Assembly: GCF_023242945.1 (NCBI RefSeq)
Contig: NZ_JALKFT010000016.1
Span: 62,001 to 126,000, forward strand
Direction of reading: 5' to 3'
Length of the DNA: 64,000 nucleotides
DNA from: Frankia umida
Lineage (GTDB): Bacteria; Actinomycetota; Actinomycetes; Frankiales; Frankiaceae
Position 1 is the first letter of the stretch. Every line of letters starts with the position of its first letter. The position numbers and the translations under genes were made by a program. The notes beneath the pieces were generated by a model that was given only the letters and a program-made list of their open reading frames with translations, did not search any database and was not told the origin of the DNA. Shown piece by piece: positions 1 through 8,567 of the stretch.

Positions 1-1839
1 GACCACGAGCCCGATCACGATCACGAGTGAACGGAATGCGGCTCTATCTAGGCGGAGAATCGAGGCCGAGCTTGCAGCCTCCGCGAGATCTGCTGGCACG
101 CCCGTGATCACGAACACGAGCACGAATGGGAGCACGAATGGGAGCACGATCACGATCACGCCTAGGAGCACGGTTGGGAGCACGACCGTGAGCACGACCG
201 TGAGCACGACCGTGAGCACGAGCCCTCCTGTGAGCCTGGCTACTGAGGGGGCACGCCACCGTATCGCCCGCCTGGGTGGCTGAACTCCGCCCGTGAGCCT
301 GCCCGCGAGCCCGACTGCGAGCCCGGCCGCGAACCCGTATATGAGTCCGTTAATGAGCCCGTTAATGAGCCCGAACACGAGCCCGAACACGAGCCCGAAC
401 ACGAGCCCGAACGCGAGCCCGGCCACGAGCCAGGCCACGAGCATGGTCAGGAGGCGACGTTGCCAGGGGGGCTGGGCGTGGGAAAGCTGCCACCAGGCGA
501 GGTCGGGGGTGCCGAGGTGTTCGAGGTGGCGGGCGAGGAAGATCAGCCAGCGTTCGGCGTCGGCGGCCGGCCAGGGGCAGCGTTGGGCCCGGTCGGGGTG
601 GGGGCGGTAGGCGGCGGCGATGAAGGCGTCGAACAGGTGCTCCGCGACGGCGGTGGAAGTGGGAAAGCGGGTCGGGTCGAGGAGTTCGGCCGGGGTGCGT
701 CCGGCGGCGAGGACGGGTTCGCCGGGGCGGGGGTTGTAGATGGTGCGGGCGAGGCTGGCCATCAGCGGGGTGGTCAGCGCCTGGGCGACCGGCGGCGGCC
801 AGGCGGCCAGCAGCGGGTCCCAGCGGGCGACGCCGGCCGGGCCGCCCGCGGAGCCGCGAAGATAGTCGGCGACCACTGCCACGTCCAGCGGGCGCAGTTC
901 GATGCCGGTGGCCCCGGTCAGGCGGATCTCGGGCCTGCCGGGTGGGGAGATGGCCTGCTGGTAGTCCACGGTGCGGGAGCTCAGGACGACGCGCTGCCCC
1001 GGGCGCAGCGCGTCGTTGATCCGGGCGATCGTGGCCCCGCGGACCGGGTCGGGGATCTCGTCGAGACCGTCGAGAACGGGAAGGATCAGCCCGGCGTCGA
1101 GAAGTGCCCGTGCCCGGCTGCCCCCGATACCGCCCGGGGCGGGCTCGGCGAGGCCGGGATAGTCGGCGGCCAGCCGCTGTTCCAGCCACTGGTACAGGGT
1201 CTGCTCCCGGGGATTCCAGGACGCCAACGTGACCAGGACCGGTACCGGTCCACCCGAAGCTCGTCGGCCCTCGGCGAGCAGGCCCAGTACCAGGCGGACG
1301 ATGAGTATTGTCTTGCCCGCCCCGGGTTCGCCCAACACGACCAGCCGCCCGGTCGGTACCTGGTCGAATAGGCCCACCAGCTCGGCGTCACCGCCGCCGA
1401 GCCCGCCCGGTCCGGTCGCCCAGGCCACCGGCTGCGCCGCTGGCGGCCAGCCCGCCCCGCTGGTTGCCAGGCGGACCAGCGACCCCCAGTCGTCCACCAG
1501 CGTGCTACTGGCCGGGGCCCAGCGCACCGGCAGCGGGTACGGGTCGTTCAACCGGCGCAGCGCCGCCTCGTCCTCCCACTGACGGCGCACCGCGATCGCC
1601 AGCTGGTCGGCGATCGCGGGCAAGGTCAGGTTCCCGGCCGCGGCTTCCTCACGGTCCGCTTTGAACGCGGCCCAGGTCAGCCATAGTCCCGTCAGTCCCG
1701 TGACGCCACCGACCAGCCCGACCAGCGTCGCCCCGTTGCTCAGGTGATAGCGCCGGTACAGCACGAGCGCGGCCACCGTCGACCCGAGCAACAGCAGAAG
1801 CGCGATGACCCCTGTCCGTCTCGTCCGTGATCTCCCCAT
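1..1839 (-). CDS. NACHT-domain STAND NTPase with Gly/Leu membrane repeats (3' end beyond window)
   Basis: The reading frame is open from an ATG at 1839 to the left edge, giving 613 codons with no stop, so the C-terminus is missing. Near the N-terminus are two hydrophobic segments (about residues 12-30 and 38-54). A Walker A (GEPGAGKT, about residue 165) and a Walker B of the NACHT type (VLDGLDEI, about residue 255) follow. Beyond residue 470 the chain becomes membrane-like, with repeated GLVF, GLIN and VVLT units encoded by 12-bp repeats. NACHT proteins are signal-transduction NTPases and some bacterial ones act in anti-phage defence; a role here is inference. A decayed relative lies divergently just upstream (2009-2437). 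Confidence 0.85.
   Translation of the reverse strand, partial: MGRSRTRRTGVIALLLLLGSTVAALVLYRRYHLSNGATLVGLVGGVTGLTGLWLTWAAFKADREEAAAGNLTLPAIADQLAIAVRRQWEDEAALRRLNDPYPLPVRWAPASSTLVDDWGSLVRLATSGAGWPPAAQPVAWATGPGGLGGGDAELVGLFDQVPTGRLVVLGEPGAGKTILIVRLVLGLLAEGRRASGGPVPVLVTLASWNPREQTLYQWLEQRLAADYPGLAEPAPGGIGGSRARALLDAGLILPVLDGLDEIPDPVRGATIARINDALRPGQRVVLSSRTVDYQQAISPPGRPEIRLTGATGIELRPLDVAVVADYLRGSAGGPAGVARWDPLLAAWPPPVAQALTTPLMASLARTIYNPRPGEPVLAAGRTPAELLDPTRFPTSTAVAEHLFDAFIAAAYRPHPDRAQRCPWPAADAERWLIFLARHLEHLGTPDLAWWQLSHAQPPWQRRLLTMLVAWLVAGLAFGLVFGLVFGLVFGLINGLINGLIYGFAAGLAVGLAGRLTGGVQPPRRAIRWRAPSVARLTGGLVLTVVLTVVLTVVLPTVLLGVIVIVLPFVLPFVLVFVITGVPADLAEAASSASILRLDRAAFRSLVIVIGLVV
119..213. repeat. Second 12-bp repeat tract in the NACHT membrane region
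   Basis: Two agcacgaatggg units (119-142) and three gtgagcacgacc units (from about 177) encode hydrophobic PFVL and VVLT tetrapeptides on the minus strand. This is a separate tract from the one at 350-421, but of the same unit length and likewise in frame. Confidence 0.75.
350..421. repeat. Six 12-bp tandem units inside the NACHT gene
   Basis: Six consecutive 12-bp units (two ttaatgagcccg, three aacacgagcccg, one aacgcgagcccg) encode alternating GLIN and GLVF tetrapeptides on the minus strand. The unit length keeps the reading frame, so copy number can change without breaking the gene. Confidence 0.9.
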
Positions 1840-2008
1840 ACGGTCATCATCGTGGCTATAGCACCCGCCGTGCCGCCTGGGTGTGCGGTTGGGCACACGC
1901 GGTCGCCACATGAACGGGCGTGCCGCGCGGTGGCGACCTCGAGTCCTGGAGCCCTGATACCTGTGTGCGTACCAGTGCGAGATGGCGCAGGGTGGATGAT
2001 TGCTCGCC

Positions 2009-2437
2009 ATGAGCGTCAACGGGGGACGTAGGAAGGCGCCGCGCTCGGTTTGGTGTCTGGCGGCGTTGTCTGGGCGGCTGGGCAGGGCAAGGCGGCGGCG
2101 CTTGTCGCTGGCCTGAGCGTGTTGCTGCCCGTGGCCGCCTTTCTCGCGGACAAGATCGCTGCCCGCTCTGGCGACCTGGACATCGCCACGGTCGCCGACC
2201 GGCTCGCAGACCTGGTGCGTGATCAGCGGGACGTCGAAGCGACGCGCCGCGGGGTTCGAGCCCTGCAGGCGCCTCGTCGTGCTCGGTGAGGCTGGGGCGG
2301 GGAAGACGATTCTGCTGATACGCCTTGTTCTGGACCTGCTCGACCGACGCCCGCCCGGTGAGCCGGTACCGCTGCTGCTGCCGCTGGCCTCCTGGAACCC
2401 GACCGGGCCGAGCCTCTACACGTGGTTGGAGTCCCAC
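2009..2437 (+). pseudogene. Decayed NACHT NTPase, N-terminal part only
   Basis: Three frames must be joined to read a NACHT-like N-terminus. An ATG at 2009 opens frame one. A hydrophobic segment and a linker (DIATVADRLADLVRDQRDVE) lie in a second frame from 2050. After another shift near 2260 a Walker A (GEAGAGKTILLIRLVLDLL) and the stretch LASWNPTGPSLYTWLES follow. The neighbouring intact NACHT gene has the matching segments GEPGAGKTILIVRLVLGLL and LASWNPREQTLYQWLE in the same order. No Walker B or C-terminal region follows, so the copy is frameshifted, internally deleted and truncated. It sits head to head with the intact copy, about 170 bp away. Confidence 0.75.
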
Positions 2438-2546
2438 AGCGTTACCTCGCCAACCGGCCATGACCGGCGCAGCAACTGGTCCCGTTCGAGCAGGATGGAT
2501 GAGCAGGCGTCACTGGGCGGTGGCGTGAAGCGGAGCCTGCTGTCAG

Positions 2547-3383
2547 TCACGGAGCGTGCCGGGCGGGCAGGGTGGCGCGCAGTGAGTACTGCACCGGGAC
2601 GGGTTGGCCGGCGAGGATCAGCCGCCAACGGTCGTCCGGCCCGTGTTGCAGCTGGTCCCCGCGGCCCTCGGGGTTCGCGGCGTCGAGGTGTTCGGTGAGT
2701 GCGTCGAGGTGTAGTCCGGCGTGGGCGGCGGCGGTCACGATCTCGCCGAGGCCGTGGGGGTACTGCACGGTCTCGGTGGTGCTCAGGGCGGTGGCGCTGC
2801 TGGCGTAGGACGATGTCGAGGGCAGGCGGTGCGCGCCACCGCCCTGGTAGGGGAAGCCGAACCTGACCGGGTCGACGGTGTCGATCATCTGGATCAGTGG
2901 GTGCCCGTCGATCAGTACCAGGGTTCCGCCGGGGCGCAGGGCGGTGGCGGCGGCGATCATCCAGGCTGTCACGTCGGCGATCCAGGGCAGCACCCCGTAG
3001 GAGGCGAAGACGACGTCGAAGGAGCCCGCGAGATCCTCGGGCAGTCGTTGGGCGTCCGCCTGGACGAACCGGGCGTCGATCCCCGCCGTGGCGGCGAGCG
3101 CACGGGCGCGTTCCACCGCGACGGGCGAGAAGTCCAGGCCGGTGACCCGTGCACCGAGCCGGGCCCACGACAGCGTCCCCAACCCGAAGTGGCACTGCAC
3201 ATGCAGAAGATCAAGGCCGGACACGGTGCCGACCGCCGCGGACATCTCCGCCCGCTCCCGTGTGGTCAGCATGAGCCGGCCGGCGAGGAAACCGTCGACG
3301 TCGTAGTAGCTGTCCTGTCCGTGCCGGCGCGCCAGCTCGTCCCAGCGCGCCCGGTTCAGCTCGGTCGCGTCGTCCACGCTCAT
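2547..3383 (-). CDS. Class I SAM-dependent methyltransferase
   Basis: A 278-residue protein with a class I methyltransferase core. Motif I is LLHVQCHFGLGTLSWARLG (about residue 55), followed by a GLDFS acidic loop, the FDVVFASYGVLPWI motif IV region and a LRPGGTLVLIDGHP motif VI. The ATG at 3383 overlaps the stop of the upstream lyase-like gene by 4 bp (ATGA), so the two are probably translationally coupled. An upstream extension of the frame is antisense to that gene and was rejected. Substrate is unknown. Pairing with a Vgb-like lyase suggests small-molecule modification, which is inference. Confidence 0.85.
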   Translation of the reverse strand: MSVDDATELNRARWDELARRHGQDSYYDVDGFLAGRLMLTTRERAEMSAAVGTVSGLDLLHVQCHFGLGTLSWARLGARVTGLDFSPVAVERARALAATAGIDARFVQADAQRLPEDLAGSFDVVFASYGVLPWIADVTAWMIAAATALRPGGTLVLIDGHPLIQMIDTVDPVRFGFPYQGGGAHRLPSTSSYASSATALSTTETVQYPHGLGEIVTAAAHAGLHLDALTEHLDAANPEGRGDQLQHGPDDRWRLILAGQPVPVQYSLRATLPARHAP

Positions 3384-4282
3384 GCCCGCGACTCCAGGCG
3401 CGCGAGCCCACCGGTTTCGAGAGCTATGTGGAGCACGCCGTCTTCGGTGCGGGCGAGGCCGTGCGGTTCGCTGGAAGGCGTCGGCAGGTCGTGTTCGTCG
3501 ATCTGTCCGGCCGTGGTGATGTGCCCGATGCGGCCCGCGGCCCATGCGGTGAACCAGCAGCCTCCGGCCGGGTCGGCGATGATCGCGTGGGGTCGGGCGT
3601 CCCGGTCGGGGAGGGGGAACTCCTCGAGGTGTCCGTCCGGGCTGATCCGGCCGATCTGACCGGCGGCGATCTCGACGAACCAGAGGAAGCCGTCGGTGCC
3701 CCGGCAGATCCCGACCGGGGCGGCGCCGGGGGTGGGCAGCGGGTGGAGGGTGGTCTGCCCGGCGAGTGTGATCCGGCCGATCGCGTGGGCCTGGTTGAGG
3801 GTGAACCAGAGGGCCTGGTCGGCCCCGGCGGTGATCGCCGCCGGAAAGGCGCCGGTCACCGGGAGCGGGTACTCGGTGATCGTGCCGTCGGTGGTGACGC
3901 GTCCGATCCGGTCACTGTTCATCTCGGTGAACCACAGGGCGCCGTCCGGGCCGGTGGTGATACCGAAGGGCCCGCTGTCCGGGGTGGGCGTGGGAAAGGA
4001 ACTGGTCTCGCCGTCGAGGGTGATCCGGCCGATCCGGTGGTCGCGGTTACGGGTGAACCACAGCGCGCCGTCCGGGGCCTGCGTGATGATCGAGGGCCCG
4101 CAGGTGGCGGGAGCGAGCTGGTAGGAGTCGAGCTGGCCGTCGCGGGTCAGCCGCGCGATCCGCCCGGCGTGGACCATCGTGACCCACAGATCCCCGTCGG
4201 GGCCGCAGGTCAGGTCGTAGGGGCCGGCATCCGAGTCCGCTATCCGCGTTTCGCGGATTCTCACGTGTGCGGGGTGGGACAT
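3380..4282 (-). CDS. Virginiamycin B lyase-like beta-propeller protein
   Basis: About 300 residues built from repeated blades of the type GPDGALWFT...RIGRIT, the seven-bladed propeller pattern of streptogramin B lyases (Vgb). Vgb opens the ester bond of type B streptogramins by elimination; its essential histidine lies late in the chain, and the late segments RPHAIIADP and SEPHGLA are candidates here, but I could not align them. The start at 4282 is preferred over one 27 bp upstream because GAGGAG lies 8 nt before it. Many Vgb-like propellers have other or unknown functions, so antibiotic resistance is not established. Confidence 0.8.
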   Translation of the reverse strand: MSHPAHVRIRETRIADSDAGPYDLTCGPDGDLWVTMVHAGRIARLTRDGQLDSYQLAPATCGPSIITQAPDGALWFTRNRDHRIGRITLDGETSSFPTPTPDSGPFGITTGPDGALWFTEMNSDRIGRVTTDGTITEYPLPVTGAFPAAITAGADQALWFTLNQAHAIGRITLAGQTTLHPLPTPGAAPVGICRGTDGFLWFVEIAAGQIGRISPDGHLEEFPLPDRDARPHAIIADPAGGCWFTAWAAGRIGHITTAGQIDEHDLPTPSSEPHGLARTEDGVLHIALETGGLARLESRA

Positions 4283-4563
4283 CACGGGTCTCCTCGGTGG
4301 AAGGGACATGGCTGTCGGTCGGGTTCGTCAGTAATCCGCTCGGGTGGCCGCAAGTCCGAGCAGTGCGGGGACCGGCTGGTCGCCGTCGTCTTCCGCGGGT
4401 CGCGTAGGCGTCGTACCAGTCGGCGAACTCGTCGTAGCGCTGTCGCATCGGACAACCCGAACAGAGATCGCCACGCTCCGCCACACAATTTACTGACGCG
4501 TCCGCCTGCCGCGGAGACCTCCGCTCGCGCCGGGGTGACGCCCCGGCGGCCTAGGCTGAAGGC
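4283..4563. other. Divergent intergenic region
   Basis: 281 bp between the minus-strand lyase/methyltransferase pair and the plus-strand methyltransferase. Apart from the short methyltransferase stub it holds the lyase ribosome-binding site. No clear promoter boxes were recognised. Confidence 0.5.
4395..4448 (-). pseudogene. Short N-terminal remnant of a methyltransferase
   Basis: An ATG at 4448 on the minus strand opens MRQRYDEFADWYDAYATRG, which looks like the first residues of class I methyltransferases of the YDxFAxWYD type. Nothing recognisable follows, so this is read as the stub of a deleted gene between the lyase and the next methyltransferase. The evidence is a short motif only. Confidence 0.35.
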
Positions 4564-5424
4564 ATGGCTGATACGGCGCATCGGGTCGAGCCGTCCGGGG
4601 TGTGGGCCACCGCTGTGGGCGTGGCCCGCGTGCGGGCGATGGAGACGGCACGGGAGCGGCCGCTGTTCCGGGATCCGCTGGCGCTGGCCTTCGCCACCGC
4701 CGGCGGACGAGACCCCGCGGCGCCGTCGCCCCCGCACGCCGACGAGGCGGCGCGGCGCCGCTGGCTCGGTGTGGCCTTCTCGATCGTCATCCGGACGAAG
4801 TTCCTGGACGACCTGCTCGACCGGGCGGTCGCCTCCGGTGTCCGCCAGGTCGTGCTGCTCGGAGCCGGGATGGACAGCAGGGCCTTCCGGATGGACTGGC
4901 CCGCGCGGACCCGACTGTTCGAGGTCGACACGGCCGAACCGCTGGCCTTCAAGGCCGCGGTACTGCGTCAGGAGCGGGCCACCCCACGCTGCGAACGGAT
5001 CACCGTCCCGGTCGACCTGCGCGAGGACTGGCCCGGCGCCCTGGCCGCCGCCGGGCACGACCCGGCGCGACCGACGGTGTGGATCGCCGAGGGACTGCTG
5101 ATCTACCTGCCCGAGGACGCGGTGCGGTCGCTACTCGAACGGGTCGGCGCGCTGTCCGCCGCGGGCAGCAGGATGGGCCTGACCCTGGGCACCCGCGGTG
5201 TCCTCGAACGCTTCCGCGAGGACGCCGCCGCGGGATCGCCGGCGTCGATGTGGGTCTCGGAGACGCCGCAGGACCCGGTCGGCTGGCTGGACACCCTCGG
5301 CTGGGACGCGCAGACCTTCACCCTGCGTGAGCGCGCCGCGGCCTACGGACGTCCGATGCTCACCCCCCCGCGGCAGGACGAGGGCGCCGGCGGACTGGTC
5401 TCGGCGGTGCGCGCGGCACCCTGA
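4564..5424 (+). CDS. SAM-dependent methyltransferase, LCM/TIGR00027-type
   Basis: A 286-residue protein opening with the typical MADTAHRVEPSGVWATAVGV segment, then FRDPLA, RTKFLDD and the SAM-binding VVLLGAGMDSRAFRM (about residue 100). VWIAEGLLIYLPEDAV follows near residue 175. This pattern matches the leucine-carboxyl-methyltransferase-like family that is multiplied in mycobacteria and related actinomycetes, often near secondary metabolism. Substrates are unknown for most members. The gene is complete. Its stop is followed at once by the remains of a DinB-like gene. Confidence 0.88.
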   Translation: MADTAHRVEPSGVWATAVGVARVRAMETARERPLFRDPLALAFATAGGRDPAAPSPPHADEAARRRWLGVAFSIVIRTKFLDDLLDRAVASGVRQVVLLGAGMDSRAFRMDWPARTRLFEVDTAEPLAFKAAVLRQERATPRCERITVPVDLREDWPGALAAAGHDPARPTVWIAEGLLIYLPEDAVRSLLERVGALSAAGSRMGLTLGTRGVLERFREDAAAGSPASMWVSETPQDPVGWLDTLGWDAQTFTLRERAAAYGRPMLTPPRQDEGAGGLVSAVRAAP

Positions 5425-5668
5425 CCCCACCGGTCCTCACCGACGCGGACACCGTTGAATCGCTGCTGGCGGCGTACGAGCGTGCGTGCGCGTTGTCCGG
5501 AAGGCCGCGGCCGGGTACGCGATCGACGACGTCGTCGCCCACCCCGACCTGCCCCAGGTATCACTGCGGTGGATCTACATCCACATGATCGAGGAGACGG
5601 CCCGCCACGTCGGCCACGCCGACATCGTGCGCGAACTGACCGACGGCGCGACCGGCGCGCTCGGGTAG
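5423..5668 (+). pseudogene. DUF664/DinB-like protein, frameshifted C-terminal part
   Basis: One frame reads TDADTVESLLAAYERACALSG; after a shift near 5485 a second frame reads AIDDVVAHPDLPQVSLRW and then IYIHMIEETARHVGHAD to a stop at 5668. Together these match the second half of DUF664 (DinB/mycothiol-transferase-fold) proteins, whose signature is SLRWI.xHMIEETARHNGHAD. The N-terminal half with the first metal ligand is absent and the rest needs a frame change, so the gene is broken. Confidence 0.7.
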
Positions 5669-5803
5669 CAGACGGCCCGCCGCTTCACCGGCTCCCCGGC
5701 CTCCTCAGCGAACCGGGCGCTGCTGTCGTGCCAAGGACTGGTGGCCTCTCGTCCCACCGCCCTGAACGTTCCTAGATCGGCCTGCTGGTCGGCGGGCCAT
5801 CGG

Positions 5804-6349
5804 ATGCCCTGGTGGGAGGATCGTGGTGTGTTTGTTCGTCCGGCCGGTGTCAGTGATGTGGAGCGGGTCGCCCAGGTGCATGTGCTGTCCTGGCAGGTCG
5901 GCTACCGGGGGCTGTTGGCGCGGTCGCTGCTCGACGGGCTGCGTGCGGCGCAGCGGGTGCCGCGGTGGACGGCGACCGTGCGGCAGGCGGAGTGGCCGGC
6001 CCGTGGCGTTCTGGTCGCCGACGACGCCGGTGAGGTGGTCGGTTTCGCGTCGCTGTATCCCAGCGTCGACCTCGATCAGGATCCGACCGGGGTGGGTGAG
6101 GTCGGCTCGTTCTACGTGCTTCCGGCCGTGTGGGGGCGGGGTGTGGGTGGTCAACTGATGGCGGCGGCGCTGGGCACGTTCGGCGCGGCCGGTTTCACGT
6201 CGGCGACGTTGTGGGTCCTGGAGACCAACACCCGTGCGATCGGGTTCTACGCCCATCGGGGCTGGGAGCCCGACGGCGCGGTCCGCGACGACGTGGTGGG
6301 CGGGGTGATGATGCGCGATGTGCGGTACCAGCGGAAGCTCACATCCTGA
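5804..6349 (+). CDS. GNAT-family N-acetyltransferase (copy 1)
   Basis: 181 residues. The acetyl-CoA binding region reads GSFYVLPAVWGRGVGGQLM, with the R/Q-x-x-G-x-G/A type loop WGRGVGG, followed by LWVLETNTRAIGFYAHRGWE, the standard C-terminal GNAT motif. The start at 5804 (MPWWEDRGV) is chosen because the second copy at 31127-31672 begins at the same place; the frame is open 63 bp further upstream. The substrate is unknown. The two copies share most residues over their full length and about 40 bp of upstream DNA, which points to duplication within this genome. Confidence 0.85.
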   Translation: MPWWEDRGVFVRPAGVSDVERVAQVHVLSWQVGYRGLLARSLLDGLRAAQRVPRWTATVRQAEWPARGVLVADDAGEVVGFASLYPSVDLDQDPTGVGEVGSFYVLPAVWGRGVGGQLMAAALGTFGAAGFTSATLWVLETNTRAIGFYAHRGWEPDGAVRDDVVGGVMMRDVRYQRKLTS

Positions 6350-6987
6350 ACGTCAGGGAGAGGGGTGCTCGAAGGCTGGCAGCAGCAGACCCCTGCGGTA
6401 GAAAATGCTGGTGACGGCGTCAATATCGGGGCGGGTTTCTTCGGGGCTCGCGTTGGCCCTTTCTCGTGGCCCGCGCGACGGCTGTCGCGAACGATCTCCT
6501 GCCGGCCGGCTATGAGGTGATGGAGACGGCTCGGCTGGGCGTCCGTGGTGGCCGGTGCGAACACGGCCTGGACGGCGGTACGGATCGCGGCGGTGTCGGT
6601 GTCACCGACCGCGCCGGGCCAGGTGCCCACCCGCAGTCCGGTGGCGAGGGCATGGACCTCCGTCCAGTCGAGCGGGACGGTGTCCTCGACGAGGAGGGCG
6701 AGCGTCGGGCCGTGCGGACCGGCCTGCCAGTAGAGGGCGCCGCGGTAGTGGCGGCCGGTCTCGCCGCCGGGCGCCGCCGAAGGGGCCGGGGTGGTGCCGT
6801 CACCGACCCGCAGGGCGGGCGGGCCCGCGACGCAGGGCTGGTTGTTGACCCAGCCGGCTGGGCCGGTGGGTATGGCCGCCCCGTGAAAGGGCTGGGGCAG
6901 CGGGAAGCCGTGGCTGTCGAGTATGCGCCTGACTCCCGAGTTCGCGGGGCCTCCTCGGGCGGAGCCGGGTACGCGACGACGCGCCGC
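6247..6987 (-). pseudogene. Open frame of coding character without a start codon
   Basis: From a TGA at 6988-6990 to the stop at 6247 the minus strand stays open for 246 codons. It uses codons like the real genes around it for most of its length (VRRILDSHGFPLPQPFHG, GALYWQAGPHGPTLALLVE, TVPLDWTEVHALATGLRVG). No ATG, GTG or TTG occurs before 6630. A start at that GTG would discard half of the apparently coding region, so a 5' truncated gene is the better reading. The last 100 bp overlap the convergent acetyltransferase. I do not recognise the family. Confidence 0.4.
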
Positions 6988-7095
6988 TCACGCCCGGAGG
7001 GAACGGGGGGCGTCTCCCCGCGCGGCGAGGCGGGACCGGACCCTGCAGGCCTCCGGCGGTGACCTGGCTGGCTCCAGCGCGGTTACACGGGACCC

Positions 7096-7557
7096 TCAGG
7101 TGTAGGCGCGCAGGATCTGGCCGCTCTGGTCACCCTCGACGCTTTCGAGGTAGGCGCCGGTGAGACGGGCCATCGGCACCGGGGAAAGACCGGGAAACCG
7201 GTCGCCGAACGTGTCGACCGAATCCTCGGCGAGGCCAGGGCTGACGGCATTGATCCGCAGCCCGCGGCGCAATTCCAGACTGGCGGACAGCACGAACCCG
7301 TGCAGGGCCGCGCTGGCCACACCGCCGCCCGTCACGCCACGGGCCGGATGGTCGGCGAAGACGCCGGAGGTCAGCGTGAACGAGCCGCCGTCGCGCAGGT
7401 GACGCTGCCCGAGCAGAACCAGGTTGACCTGCCCGAAGAACTTGCCCCGCAGGGTGTCGAGCAGGTCCTGCTCGGTCAGGCTCTGGAAGTCGTCGAGGGC
7501 ACCGGAGACGGCCACGCACACCACGGCGTCCACCGGCCCGGTCGTCGCGTACATCAC
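7096..7557 (-). pseudogene. Short-chain dehydrogenase, 5' truncated
   Basis: 153 residues that read as the C-terminal two thirds of an atypical short-chain dehydrogenase: GPVDAVVCVAVSG, FGQVNLVLLGQRHLRDGGSF, LTSGVFADHP and LELRRGLRINAVSPG. The N-terminal Rossmann TGxxxGIG segment is missing, and reading further upstream in any frame does not recover it. The YxxxK pair is also absent, as in some short SDR proteins of this type (HGFVLSASLEL occupies its place). Without cofactor binding the product is unlikely to work. Confidence 0.65.
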
Positions 7558-7616
7558 CGAGGTCCGAAGACTCCCGAGTCGGTTTCGCCGGGCTTCGTCC
7601 TGCCGCCGTGGCGGTG

Positions 7617-8384
7617 CTACTGGCGGGCGAGCCTGGCCGCGACCTGACTGACGATGGCCTGCTCACGTCCCGGCTCAGGTGTGCCGTCCACCTGACCGAA
7701 AAACAGGGTGGCGATCACACGACCGGACACGACGAAGACGACATCGACGGTGGCGGGAACGCGCACCGCGTTGATGGTGAGCTCAAAGGCCATCCGTATG
7801 CCGGCTGTCGCGCCGGTCAGGGCAGGCGCCGCCTGCACCGACTGCACCGTTGTGGTGGCACCACTGCCGGCGCCCTTCGTCATGGCCTGCGCCAGCACCG
7901 GCGCGAGGATCCGACCGAAACACCGGGTGGCCTGGGGACGGGTGAGGATCGCCGCGTACGACCGCACCTGCGCGGGCGGGCGGATCTCCGCAGCGGAGTT
8001 GATCACGGTTGTCGAGTCGGCCGTCCGGAAGACCGGGCTTTCGGCCCGGTCCGTCGCGGGTGAGGTGAGCTGCGCGACGGGGACGCCGAGGCAGGCCGCA
8101 AGCTGCGCGTCGGCCTCGGGCGAGTCCGGTGCGTTCTCGCCCGCGCCGCTGGTGTCCACGACCAGACCGCTGGTCGCCGGCCCGGCGGCGACCAGATAGT
8201 CCGCCGCGTGCAGGACGGGTGCGGCCCTGGTGGCGGTCGCGACCGGCGACCCCGACGCGAGACGACGGTTGACCAGGGTCTTCGCCGGATCACCGCATCC
8301 CGCCAGAACACCCGCCGCCATGCCCACGAGGACCAGAACAGACAGATACTGACTCCGCGACCTGCCCGACCGCTGACCCATCAT
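7617..8384 (-). CDS. Putative secreted lipoprotein of unknown function
   Basis: About 255 residues. An Arg-rich N-terminus (MMGQRSGRSRSQ) leads into a hydrophobic segment ending in the lipobox LAGC at about residue 30, so the mature protein is expected to be lipid-anchored on the outer face of the membrane. The rest has no recognisable domain: an alternating beta-like pattern with two cysteines (LAACLG and TRCFGRI). The start at 8384 has GGGAG just upstream. It lies downstream of, and in the same direction as, the STAND gene, 183 bp away. Confidence 0.7.
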   Translation of the reverse strand: MMGQRSGRSRSQYLSVLVLVGMAAGVLAGCGDPAKTLVNRRLASGSPVATATRAAPVLHAADYLVAAGPATSGLVVDTSGAGENAPDSPEADAQLAACLGVPVAQLTSPATDRAESPVFRTADSTTVINSAAEIRPPAQVRSYAAILTRPQATRCFGRILAPVLAQAMTKGAGSGATTTVQSVQAAPALTGATAGIRMAFELTINAVRVPATVDVVFVVSGRVIATLFFGQVDGTPEPGREQAIVSQVAARLARQ

Positions 8385-8567
8385 GTGCTCCCGCCCTGTC
8401 AAAGCGGACGCAGCGACCATGGCGATCGCGCACCGTCCCCCATCGGATGCTCCCAGTATTCGCTATCTGCCACCGCTTCACCACATGTTGGCGTTGTTAC
8501 GCCAGGTTGTCGGGCCCCGTGTCCTCCGAGGACAGCGTCGTCGAGACGCCGGTGGGACGTGAACCGC

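Noticed and set aside
350..421. Regular short repeats considered as a CRISPR array
   Set aside because: Units are 12 bp without spacers and keep the reading frame of the NACHT gene.
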